Part shown: one piece after another, positions 1-8,187 of the stretch
Layout of the letters: the number at the start of each line of letters is the position of its first letter
Position numbering within the stretch: the first letter of the stretch is position 1
Origin: Flavobacteriales bacterium
GTDB taxonomy: Bacteria; Bacteroidota; Bacteroidia; Flavobacteriales_E; Vicingaceae
Length of the DNA: 64,000 nt
Direction: 5' to 3'
Assembly: GCA_020635825.1 (NCBI GenBank)
Contig: JACJZA010000014.1
Location: forward strand, 32,645-96,644
Translations under genes and position numbers: made by a program
Notes under the pieces: model-generated
Database searches by the model: none
What the model was told of the DNA's origin: nothing
Seen by the model: only the letters and a program-made list of their open reading frames with translations

Positions 1-3000
1 AAATATTACATGTAATGGTTCAGATGATGGAACTGGTACAGTAACTCCAAATGGTGGAACGCCACCTTACACTTATATTTGGGTACCTTCAAACCAAACA
101 ACACCAAATGCTACTGGTCTTACACCTGGTGTTCATACTGTTACAGTAACTGACTCACTCGGATGTTTCTTTACTGGTTCAATAAATATACAGGAGCCAG
201 CAAACATAGATGATAATGAAGTAATTACAAACGCTAATTGTGGTTTTAATGATGGGGTAATAATTATGAATCCTTCTGGAGGAACACCTCCTTATTCTCA
301 CTCTTGGTCTAATGGGGCTTCAACTCCAAATATTAATGGGCTTGCCGTTGGTTTTTATACAGATACTATTACGGATTTTAATGGTTGTATTGCTATTTTT
401 ACTATACCTATCAGTAATCCTACTGGACCTACCGGAGTAACTGCAACAGTAAATGATGCGACATGTTTCGGAGCTTGTGATGGGAATGCTAACGTAATTC
501 CAATTGGAGGAACACCTGGATATTCTTATAATTGGATGCCGGGTGGACAATCTGATTCAACTATTACCGGACAATGCGCTGGAACCTATAATCTTACTAT
601 CACAGACGCAGCTAATTGTCAGTTAAATACATTTGTAGTTATTGGTGAAGCTGATAGTATTACTGCGAACTTAGTAACCAGTACTACAAGCTGTAACGGT
701 ACATGTGATGGTACAGCTAGCGTCACTCCTTCAGGAGGAACTGCACCATATTCTTATTCTTGGTCTAATGGCTCTGCGTCTTCTTCAACTTCTGGATTAT
801 GTGCTGGTGCTGCAAGTGTAACAATTACAGATTTTAATGGTTGTAGTAAAACAGTAAATTTCACTATTACAAGTCCAAATGCTTTAAGTATTTCAACTTC
901 TTCAACCGATGCATTATGTAATGCGAGCTGTGATGGAACAGCTACAGTAAATCCTGTAGATGGTACATCTCCTTATTCTTACCAATGGAATGATCCATTA
1001 AATCAAACTACACCAACAGCTATTGGCTTGTGTGTAGGATCCTATGATATTACTGTTACTGATAATAATGGATGTTCGGCAACTGAAACTGTTATTATTG
1101 GAGAACCTAGTTTAATACTTGCTAACGAAACAGTTACTGATGCTACTTGTGGCGCTAATGATGGTGGGGCAACGTTAACTCCTTCTGGAGGTACACCTAA
1201 CTACACTTATTTATGGGACTTTGGTGCTACATCAGCTACAGTAAATGGATTATCTGCGGGAACTTATATGGTGGATATTACTGATAATAATAGCTGTACT
1301 CAAACTTTCCCAATAGCAATAAGTAATGTTAATGGACCAACCATTAATACCTCACAAAACAATGCCACATGTAACGGTGTTTGCGATGGAGATGCTACTG
1401 TTTCGGTTTTATCAGGAACACCAAATTATAACTATTTGTGGACACCTGGAAATCAAACCACTACGTCAATAACAGGATTATGTGCTGGTAATTATACAGT
1501 TGAAGTAACAGACGGTTTAGGTTGTATTACAACAGAAATTGTTACCATAACTGATAACTCATTAATAACAGCGAGTGTTACTACAATAGATGCTACTTGT
1601 AATGGAACTTGTAATGGTTCTGCAATAGTGGTTCCTTCGGGAGGAGTACCTCCTTATCAATATAACTGGAATACCGGACATACGACAAATGCAGTTGGTG
1701 GACTTTGTGCTGGAAATTATTCAGTAACGATTACTGATGCTCTTGGATGTTCTACTACAGAAAATATATCCATTTCTGAATCGAATTTGTTAACTCTTTC
1801 AACTACGTCTGTAGATGCTAACTGTAATGGTGGTTGTGACGGAGAAGCCTCTGTGACAGCTAATGGCGGTACAGCACCTTTTTCATATTTCTGGTCAAAT
1901 GGTTCTACCACTCCCGATGTTGTTGGTTTATGTGCCGGAATTTACAATGTAGATGTAACTGATATAAATGGTTGTACCAACTCTACTTCAGTTAATATAG
2001 GAGAAGGTGTTGTAATAACTGCTACAATATCAACTAATGATGCTACTTGTGGAATTTGTGATGGTAGCGGAACTATAACTCCTGCCGGAGGTTCTGGTGC
2101 TCCATATTCTATTTTATGGTTACCAGGTGGTCAAAGTTCGACCACAGTTAACAATTTATGTCCTGGAGCATATAATGTAGAAATATCAGATAATGCAGGT
2201 TGTACTGAATCATTTAATGTATTAATAAGTAATCCTAATGGGCCGGATATAACTGCCGCATCAGATAGTGTTTCATGTTTTGGTAGTTGTGATGGAAATG
2301 CATGGGTAAACATTAATTCTGGAAATGCACCTTATATCTATCAGTGGGATGACCCATTATTACAAGTAACTGATACATCCAATAACTTATGTGGAGGTTT
2401 ATATAATATAGTTGTACAAGATGCTAATGGGTGTATTTCTGTAGATTCAACAACCCTTTATGAGCCACAAGAAATTCTAGCAAATATTACTTCTTCTCCT
2501 GAAACATGTACAGGTGCAGGAGACGGAACTGCTACAGCAAATCCTACAGGAGGAATTGGTAATTATCAATATGCATGGAGTAATGGTCAAAATTCTCAAA
2601 CAGCAACCGGACTAGCTGTAGGAACTTATGGAGTAACAATAACTGATGATAATGGTTGTTCGATTATAGATAGTGTTATCATAACGTCACCTACAATAAT
2701 TAGCATCACCATGAGTTCAACATCTTCTACTTGTAATGGAGATTGTGACGGGACTGCTTTAGCAACCGCTTCAGGTGGAACACCTCCTTATTCATATTCA
2801 TGGGATGATCCATCTAATCAACAAAACTCATTAGCTGCAGGTCTGTGTCCTAACTTGTATACAGTTACTGTAACAGATAATAATGGATGTACAGCTACAG
2901 ATACTGTTTCTACATTTAATCCTTCTACTTTATCTACCAGTTCAGTTTCTACTGCAATTAATTGTGCTGGAAATTGTGACGGGTCAATTACTACCACTCC

Positions 3001-5710
3001 AGTTGGCGGTGTTCCTCCTTATCAATATGTATGGAGTGATGGGCAAACTACTCAAACTGCTACTGGATTATGTGCCGGAACTTATAATGTAGTTGTTATA
3101 GACGCTAATAACTGTACTGTATCTGATACCATTACATTAAATGATGCACCAGCTCTTAATGATAGTACAACTGTGAATGGTCCAACTTGTGGTTTATGTG
3201 ATGGTTCTGCTACTGCAAATCCTACAGGAGGAGTTGGTCCTTATACTTTCTTATGGGGTAACGGTCAAGCGACTCAAACTGTTGTTGGTATTTGCGCAGG
3301 AATTATTACTTTAGAAATTACTGACCAGGGTACAGGTTGTGTTTATGATTTTAATGTAATTGTAAACAATAGTACCGGCCCTAATTTAAGTATGACATCA
3401 ACGGATGAAACTTGTCCCGGTGCATGTAATGGTACTGCCACAGTAAGCGCAAGTGGAGGTTTAGCACCTTACACCTATACATGGAATACTTCACCAGCTC
3501 AGACTGATTCTTTAGCTACAGGATTATGTACAGGAAGTTATAATGTAACCGTTGAAGATGCTCAAGGTTGTATATCATTGGATACTGTTACTATTTCAAC
3601 TAATGGTTTAAATTTATCAATTACAAATGTTACCCCTGAAAGCTGTTATGGAAATTGTGATGGGCAAGCTACTGTAGTGGTTGGATCAGGGTCATCGCCA
3701 TTTAATTATTTATGGACTCCTACTGGACAATCAACTCCAACTGCAACTGCATTATGTGTTGGTTCTTATATAGTTACTGTAACGGATAACTTAAACTGTT
3801 CAGATTCGATTAGTACAAATATTACAGGACCTGATTCTTTAGATGTAAATATTATAGAAAACACTCCTATCGGTTGTAATGGTTCATGCGATGGAAGATT
3901 AACTGCTCAAGTAGTTGGTGGCTCTGCTCCTTATTCATTCTTATGGAGTGATGGACAAACAACACAAACAGCAATTGATTTGTGTGCAGGTACTTATACC
4001 GTTGATATTACTGATGATAATGGTTGTACAAAAATTGCTACTTTCACCATTAATGAACCTACTGCTATTGCTGCAAACGAATCCATTACAGAACCATCTT
4101 GTAATCAATGTAATGGTAGTATTAGTTTAGCTCCGTCAGGAGGTATAGGTCCATATTCATTTAATTGGTCTAATGGTCAAGTTACTAACCCTATCATCAA
4201 CTTATGTGCAGGTGCTTATACTGTTGAAATTACAGATAATGCAACAGGTTGTATGGTTTCTGTGCCAATAGCACTTAGCAATAGTAATGCTCCTGATCCA
4301 AATGTTACTTCCACTCCTATTAGCTGTAATGGGGTTTGTGATGGAACATTAACATCCACTCCAATTGGAGGAACTGCTCCATATACATACCTATGGAATC
4401 CAACAGGTCAAACTTCTGCAACTGCAAGCAACTTATGCGCAAATATTTATACTGTTGAAGTAACTGATAGCTTAGGTTGTATTGGTGTTGCTGTTGATAC
4501 TCTTTCAGAACCCAACTTATTATTAGTAAATGCTACATCAACTAACATACTTTGTAATGGTGTTTGTGATGGTACAGCTATGGTAAATGTAAGTGGAGGT
4601 AATTCTCCTTACAATACAGCAGTTTGGATGCCTGGAACAATTAGTGGAGATAATATTACTAATTTATGTGCAGGAACTTATTACGTAAGTGTTACTGACT
4701 CTATTGGGTGTTCTGCAACAGATAGTGTTGTGATTACTGAACCAACTGCAATTACAATTAACTATTCAACTACTGATGCTACTTGTAGTGCCAATTGTGA
4801 TGGACGAGCTATTGTAACTCCATCTGGAGGAATAGGTCCTTATAGTTATAGTTGGTCGCCAGGTAATCAGAGTATTGCAACACCTACCACTTTATGTATA
4901 GGTGCTAACACTGTAGCTGTAACCGACCAAAACAATTGTACTGCTCAAGAAGTAATAAATATTGCTTCTACTGATACCGTTGATGCACAAACTGAAGCAG
5001 ATTTTAATGTTTGTTTTGGAGATAACTTTGATTTAAATGGTATTTCTACCGGGACAGTATCTCAAGTAGAATGGTTCGAACTACCTGGAATGAATTCTTT
5101 AGGAACTTCAGATACAGTTTCAGTAACAGCTACTTCTGTTGGTACCACATGTTATGTATTCGAAGCAATTGGTGCATGTAATGATTTTGATACTGTTTGT
5201 GTAACGGTTGAAGCATTGCCAATTATTGATGCAGGTACAGATGTTACCATTATTGAGGAAACCAGTACGGTGTTAAATGCTACCGGAGGCGTTACTTATG
5301 TTTGGACTCCTTCAACTGGATTGAATGATTCTACTTTAGCGAACCCAACAGCAACTCCTTTAGTAACGACTGTTTACTATGTAACTGGAACTTCTGTTTC
5401 AGGCTGTTCGGCTACTGATAGTGTAACTGTAACCGTTATCCCTTCCATTAAATTCCCTGATGGTATTACACCAAATGGTGATGGTAAAAACGATACTTGG
5501 GTAATTGATTACATTGAACAATATCCTGATGCAGTAGTAGAGATTTATAACCGTTGGGGTGAATTATTGTTCCATTCTGAAGATTACCAAAACGATTGGG
5601 ATGGGACTTACAATGGTGAAAATTTACCGGTGGGTACTTATTATTACATAATCGATCTGCATGATGATAAAACAAAACCATTTACAGGTCCATTAACAGT
5701 ATTAAGATAG
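1..5710 (+). CDS. SprB-repeat giant T9SS adhesin (5' end outside window)
   Basis: Secreted surface adhesin of the gliding-motility/SprB type. The frame is open from base 2 of the window, so the start lies upstream and the first Met at 266 is internal. I count about 22 tandem SprB-type repeats (PF13573) of roughly 76 residues. Each carries a Cys-x-Gly-x-Cys-Asp-Gly motif, a Gly-Gly-Thr-x-Pro-Tyr-Ser-Tyr-x-Trp core, a Leu-Cys-Ala-Gly-x-Tyr segment and a Val-Thr-Asp-x-x-Gly-Cys end. A short linker domain follows, and the last ~85 residues are a CHU_C / type B T9SS sorting domain (TPNGDGKNDTW, then YNRWGE, ending in GPLTVLR). Family knowledge: export needs the T9SS plus a PorP/SprF partner, and the next gene, 9 bases downstream, encodes one. 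Cysteine content is very high, probably giving a disulfide-stabilised fibre. Confidence 0.93.
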   Translation, partial: NITCNGSDDGTGTVTPNGGTPPYTYIWVPSNQTTPNATGLTPGVHTVTVTDSLGCFFTGSINIQEPANIDDNEVITNANCGFNDGVIIMNPSGGTPPYSHSWSNGASTPNINGLAVGFYTDTITDFNGCIAIFTIPISNPTGPTGVTATVNDATCFGACDGNANVIPIGGTPGYSYNWMPGGQSDSTITGQCAGTYNLTITDAANCQLNTFVVIGEADSITANLVTSTTSCNGTCDGTASVTPSGGTAPYSYSWSNGSASSSTSGLCAGAASVTITDFNGCSKTVNFTITSPNALSISTSSTDALCNASCDGTATVNPVDGTSPYSYQWNDPLNQTTPTAIGLCVGSYDITVTDNNGCSATETVIIGEPSLILANETVTDATCGANDGGATLTPSGGTPNYTYLWDFGATSATVNGLSAGTYMVDITDNNSCTQTFPIAISNVNGPTINTSQNNATCNGVCDGDATVSVLSGTPNYNYLWTPGNQTTTSITGLCAGNYTVEVTDGLGCITTEIVTITDNSLITASVTTIDATCNGTCNGSAIVVPSGGVPPYQYNWNTGHTTNAVGGLCAGNYSVTITDALGCSTTENISISESNLLTLSTTSVDANCNGGCDGEASVTANGGTAPFSYFWSNGSTTPDVVGLCAGIYNVDVTDINGCTNSTSVNIGEGVVITATISTNDATCGICDGSGTITPAGGSGAPYSILWLPGGQSSTTVNNLCPGAYNVEISDNAGCTESFNVLISNPNGPDITAASDSVSCFGSCDGNAWVNINSGNAPYIYQWDDPLLQVTDTSNNLCGGLYNIVVQDANGCISVDSTTLYEPQEILANITSSPETCTGAGDGTATANPTGGIGNYQYAWSNGQNSQTATGLAVGTYGVTITDDNGCSIIDSVIITSPTIISITMSSTSSTCNGDCDGTALATASGGTPPYSYSWDDPSNQQNSLAAGLCPNLYTVTVTDNNGCTATDTVSTFNPSTLSTSSVSTAINCAGNCDGSITTTPVGGVPPYQYVWSDGQTTQTATGLCAGTYNVVVIDANNCTVSDTITLNDAPALNDSTTVNGPTCGLCDGSATANPTGGVGPYTFLWGNGQATQTVVGICAGIITLEITDQGTGCVYDFNVIVNNSTGPNLSMTSTDETCPGACNGTATVSASGGLAPYTYTWNTSPAQTDSLATGLCTGSYNVTVEDAQGCISLDTVTISTNGLNLSITNVTPESCYGNCDGQATVVVGSGSSPFNYLWTPTGQSTPTATALCVGSYIVTVTDNLNCSDSISTNITGPDSLDVNIIENTPIGCNGSCDGRLTAQVVGGSAPYSFLWSDGQTTQTAIDLCAGTYTVDITDDNGCTKIATFTINEPTAIAANESITEPSCNQCNGSISLAPSGGIGPYSFNWSNGQVTNPIINLCAGAYTVEITDNATGCMVSVPIALSNSNAPDPNVTSTPISCNGVCDGTLTSTPIGGTAPYTYLWNPTGQTSATASNLCANIYTVEVTDSLGCIGVAVDTLSEPNLLLVNATSTNILCNGVCDGTAMVNVSGGNSPYNTAVWMPGTISGDNITNLCAGTYYVSVTDSIGCSATDSVVITEPTAITINYSTTDATCSANCDGRAIVTPSGGIGPYSYSWSPGNQSIATPTTLCIGANTVAVTDQNNCTAQEVINIASTDTVDAQTEADFNVCFGDNFDLNGISTGTVSQVEWFELPGMNSLGTSDTVSVTATSVGTTCYVFEAIGACNDFDTVCVTVEALPIIDAGTDVTIIEETSTVLNATGGVTYVWTPSTGLNDSTLANPTATPLVTTVYYVTGTSVSGCSATDSVTVTVIPSIKFPDGITPNGDGKNDTWVIDYIEQYPDAVVEIYNRWGELLFHSEDYQNDWDGTYNGENLPVGTYYYIIDLHDDKTKPFTGPLTVLR

Positions 5711-5719
5711 TTTGACTAT

Positions 5720-6637
5720 ATGAAAAGAATTATTCTCATATCATTTTTAGTATTTAGTGGAACTCTGTTTGCACAACAGCTTCCTCATTTTAGTCAGTAC
5801 TATTTAAATGATTATTTGATAAACCCTGCCATTGCAGGAACAAGACCTTATTTTGAAGGTAAATCTGCTCACCGTTACCAGTGGGAAGGAATTACCGATG
5901 CACCTAGAACTTATACTTTGAGTGCACACGGACCTACCAAAAACCAAAAAATGGGATTGGGTGGATATTTATTTACCGACCATGTGGGACCAACTCGTAG
6001 AACAGGCTTTAATTTATCTTATGCTTATCATTTAAAAATTAATGAATCATTAAACCTCTCACTTGGTTTATCAGCAGGAGTTTTACAATTTATGATTGAT
6101 GGTTCAAAAATTACCCTTCGTGAGAGTGATGATGATATTATTACTAATGGCGTGCAATCGGTATTATTGCCCGATGCTGGTTTTGGTTTTTACTTGTATC
6201 ACGAAAAGTATTACTTTGGGTTCTCAGCGCCACAGTTGTTAAATAGCCGTGTTACTTTCTTTAAAGATGGTAGAAACCCTGAAGGAACGTTACCCAGCCA
6301 CTTTTTTGTAAATGGTGGTTATCGTTTTGTGTTGGATGAAGACTTTACCATAGAACCATCTGTTTTTGTGAAATATGTAAAACCTGCACCTGTACAAGTG
6401 GAAGGTACCTTGCGCGTTATCTACCAAGATAAATTATGGCTTGCTGGAACTTACCGAGATAAAGATGCCATTACTGCTTCGTTGGGTTATTTAATTAACA
6501 ACAGTTTTACCATTGCTTATGCTTACGATTTTACTACTACCAATCTTAAAAATTATAGTAACGGGACTCACGAGTTGATGGTAGGAGTACGTTTTTACAA
6601 CCTCAATAAAAAAGACACACAAGCTTCGTTTGAGTAA
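5720..6637 (+). CDS. PorP/SprF family T9SS outer-membrane protein
   Basis: Outer-membrane beta-barrel of the PorP/SprF family (305 aa, the usual ~300). A signal peptide ends at about residue 18 (LFAQ), followed by the family hallmark: QLPHFSQYYLNDYLINPAIAG. Hydrophobic/aromatic strands continue to an aromatic C-terminal part. Family knowledge: PorP/SprF proteins bind or anchor T9SS cargo with CHU_C domains, and they are typically encoded directly after such cargo. Here the gap to the SprB-repeat gene is 9 bases, so the two are almost certainly co-transcribed and functionally paired. A second family member lies at 46334. Confidence 0.93.
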   Translation: MKRIILISFLVFSGTLFAQQLPHFSQYYLNDYLINPAIAGTRPYFEGKSAHRYQWEGITDAPRTYTLSAHGPTKNQKMGLGGYLFTDHVGPTRRTGFNLSYAYHLKINESLNLSLGLSAGVLQFMIDGSKITLRESDDDIITNGVQSVLLPDAGFGFYLYHEKYYFGFSAPQLLNSRVTFFKDGRNPEGTLPSHFFVNGGYRFVLDEDFTIEPSVFVKYVKPAPVQVEGTLRVIYQDKLWLAGTYRDKDAITASLGYLINNSFTIAYAYDFTTTNLKNYSNGTHELMVGVRFYNLNKKDTQASFE

Positions 6638-6643
6638 AACATA

Positions 6644-6677
6644 GTGCGAATAAGTAACATATGTTATATATCCGCAC
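6644..6677. repeat. Imperfect 34-bp palindrome at the left edge of cassette 1
   Basis: The segment begins GTGCG, ends CGCAC and is centred on CATATG. The two 17-base arms match at about 14 of 17 positions. It immediately precedes the GTTATGTGGC motif where cassette 1 begins. It could be the folded half of an attC-like recombination site or act as a transcription terminator for the PorP gene. It lacks a T-run, so I favour the first. Confidence 0.55.
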
Positions 6678-6701
6678 GTTATGTGGCATAAAAAAAGACA
6701 T

Positions 6702-7835
6702 ATGAAAAAACAAATACTTTACTTGACACTTGTGGCTTCACTTGTCGCCTGTAGTACTAACGACAATTCAGGTGATACGACAAAAAATAATCTTGAATTA
6801 ACTGGACTTGAGAAATACAACAAAAACGACTACAAAGGAGCAATAGCGGCCTACGACAAGCACATTTCACAATTTCCCAATGACACTTCTGCTTATTTCA
6901 ACAGAGCAAGGGCAAAAGCAATGCTCGGTGACTTTAACGGGTCTCTACAAGACAACACCAAATCACTCAAATTAGACCCGACCTACCAAAAAGCCTATTA
7001 TAATCGAGCATTGGACAAAATTGAATTAGATGACATTCAAGGTGCAATTGACGACTACACTCAACTAATTGATATCAAACCTGACAACCTATCAGAAATC
7101 TATCAAAAGAGAGGATCCCAAAAAAACCAACTTGATGACCGCATTGGAGCGCTAGAAGATTTAACCAAAGCCCTTGAAATTGACCCAAACAATACTGACG
7201 CATACGTTAGTCGGGCTTTGATAAATATGGACAATGCCCCAGAGACAGCAAAGCTTGACTTGAACAAGGCATTAGAACTTGATAAGCAAAATGGTAGTGC
7301 CTATTTCGTTCGAGGCGTTGTCAACCTAAAACTTAAAAACAAACAAAGCGGATGCTCGGATCTTCAACAAGCAATTGTTTTGAATTATGAGCCAGCAAAG
7401 GCATATCACGACAAGTATTGTGTCCTCCCTCCAAATACACATCTACTTAGAGATGTGATTGACTTTGGAAACTACACATTACAAGTAACAACTTTTGAGG
7501 AAAAGGCTTATTACAATTCTGAGTTCCGACCAGAGAGCAGCAACAAACTTGTTGCAGTTGAATTCCTTATGTCAAATACAGGGCAATCAAAAATAGAGTA
7601 CAATGCCCTTGAGTTCAACCTAATGGATGAAAACTCATACGAATACAAAACAGTAACATTTGGTTTCAAAAATCCATATTTTAGTTCAGGAAACATCCAA
7701 CCAGAGCGTAAGGCAAGAGGTTGGATAACATTTGAAGTTCCAAAAGAATCTAAAAAGTTTGAGGTCAAATACACTCCCGGATTGTTCACAGGAACAACTG
7801 ACTACTTCATCCGACTGTTTGATGACATTGAATGA
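6702..7835 (+). CDS. TPR-repeat lipoprotein with DUF4352-like C-terminus
   Basis: Predicted lipoprotein of 377 aa. I start at the second ATG (6702), which gives a clean lipoprotein signal, MKKQILYLTL then a Leu-Val-Ala-Cys lipobox at residues 15-18. The ATG at 6681 would add seven basic residues and lies inside the cassette boundary motif. Residues ~35-235 are tetratricopeptide repeats (AYFNRARAKAMLGD, AYYNRALDKIELDD and similar), a protein-interaction scaffold. Residues ~245-375 resemble the DUF4352 immunoglobulin-like fold (VAVEFLMSNTGQ, KARGWITFEVP). Exact function is unknown. The gene lies inside cassette 1 and uses more C-ending codons (GAC, AAC, TAC) than flanking genes, consistent with transfer. 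Confidence 0.8.
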   Translation: MKKQILYLTLVASLVACSTNDNSGDTTKNNLELTGLEKYNKNDYKGAIAAYDKHISQFPNDTSAYFNRARAKAMLGDFNGSLQDNTKSLKLDPTYQKAYYNRALDKIELDDIQGAIDDYTQLIDIKPDNLSEIYQKRGSQKNQLDDRIGALEDLTKALEIDPNNTDAYVSRALINMDNAPETAKLDLNKALELDKQNGSAYFVRGVVNLKLKNKQSGCSDLQQAIVLNYEPAKAYHDKYCVLPPNTHLLRDVIDFGNYTLQVTTFEEKAYYNSEFRPESSNKLVAVEFLMSNTGQSKIEYNALEFNLMDENSYEYKTVTFGFKNPYFSSGNIQPERKARGWITFEVPKESKKFEVKYTPGLFTGTTDYFIRLFDDIE

Positions 7836-7892
7836 TAGAAAATTAAAAACACGTACTTAAAAATATACCCTAGTAATCTTAAATCAGAGCCA

Positions 7893-8117
7893 ATGGAATA
7901 CAACAAGGATTCTGCAAAAAACGAATATCTTCAAATCCCACTTGGTTGGGATGCTCCTGAGTTTAATCTTAGGATTACTTATGTAGCAGACAACAAATCG
8001 GTAAGGTTGAATAAATCGGACGGTAAAAATCATATTTATCCAGGACCAGAATTTGATCATCAACATATTCCAAAACTAATTGAAGCCCTAGCAAAAATTT
8101 ATAATGACAAGAATTAG
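7893..8117 (+). CDS. Small hypothetical protein in cassette 1
   Basis: A 74-aa soluble protein with no signal peptide or membrane segment and no family I recognise. It starts with ATG 57 bases after the TPR lipoprotein and ends 8 bases before the attC-like site, the usual packing of a cassette ORF. It contains Trp/Pro-rich stretches (IPLGWDAPEF) and an amphipathic C-terminal helix (IPKLIEALAKIYNDKN). It could be a small partner of the lipoprotein. Support is position and plausible composition only. Confidence 0.5.
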   Translation: MEYNKDSAKNEYLQIPLGWDAPEFNLRITYVADNKSVRLNKSDGKNHIYPGPEFDHQHIPKLIEALAKIYNDKN

Positions 8118-8125
8118 AATAAAAA

Positions 8126-8187
8126 GCCACATAACAAAACCTATACGCAATACCCTTCGGGATACTGAGCATAGCTAACCGTTAGAA
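8126..8187. repeat. attC-like recombination site, right end of cassette 1
   Basis: The site begins GCCACATAACAAAAC and ends CTAACCGTTAGAA. Between them an imperfect hairpin forms (CTAT...ATAG around ATACCC-TTCG-GGATAC). Outer core boxes are ACATAAC (R''-like) and GTTAGAA (R'-like). The left half resembles the site at 61952-62002, which also opens TAACAAAAC and ends in GTTAG. The R'-like box overlaps the stop codon (TTA at 8182-8184) of the minus-strand gene that follows. Confidence 0.55.

Larger units (their letters stand above)
6679..8181. mobile_element. Integron-like gene cassette 1 (no integrase in window)
   Basis: A 1503-bp segment bounded by two G|TT points: GTTATGTGGC at 6678-6687 and GTTAGAA at 8181-8187. 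The first ten bases at the left boundary are exactly complementary to GCCACATAAC (8126-8135), which opens the hairpin-forming site at the right end. In integron cassettes the 5' TTRRRY end is complementary to the R'' box of the cassette's own attC, so this is the expected signature. The core boxes match the RYYYAAC/GTTRRRY consensus at about 6/7, not perfectly. The contents are a TPR lipoprotein and a 74-aa ORF, both plus strand. The first ORF uses more C-ending codons than its neighbours. Known: cassette arrays without integrases (CALINs) occur in bacteria. Inferred: this is a single-cassette insertion. Confidence 0.6.

Noticed and set aside
320..4130. Antisense and out-of-frame ORFs inside the SprB-repeat gene
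   Set aside because: They arise from the biased repeated codons of the adhesin and have no signal, domain or spacing of their own.
1..5000. Regular DNA repeats that could suggest a CRISPR or satellite array
   Set aside because: The ~228-bp periodicity is coding (SprB repeats), with no short identical repeats or spacers.
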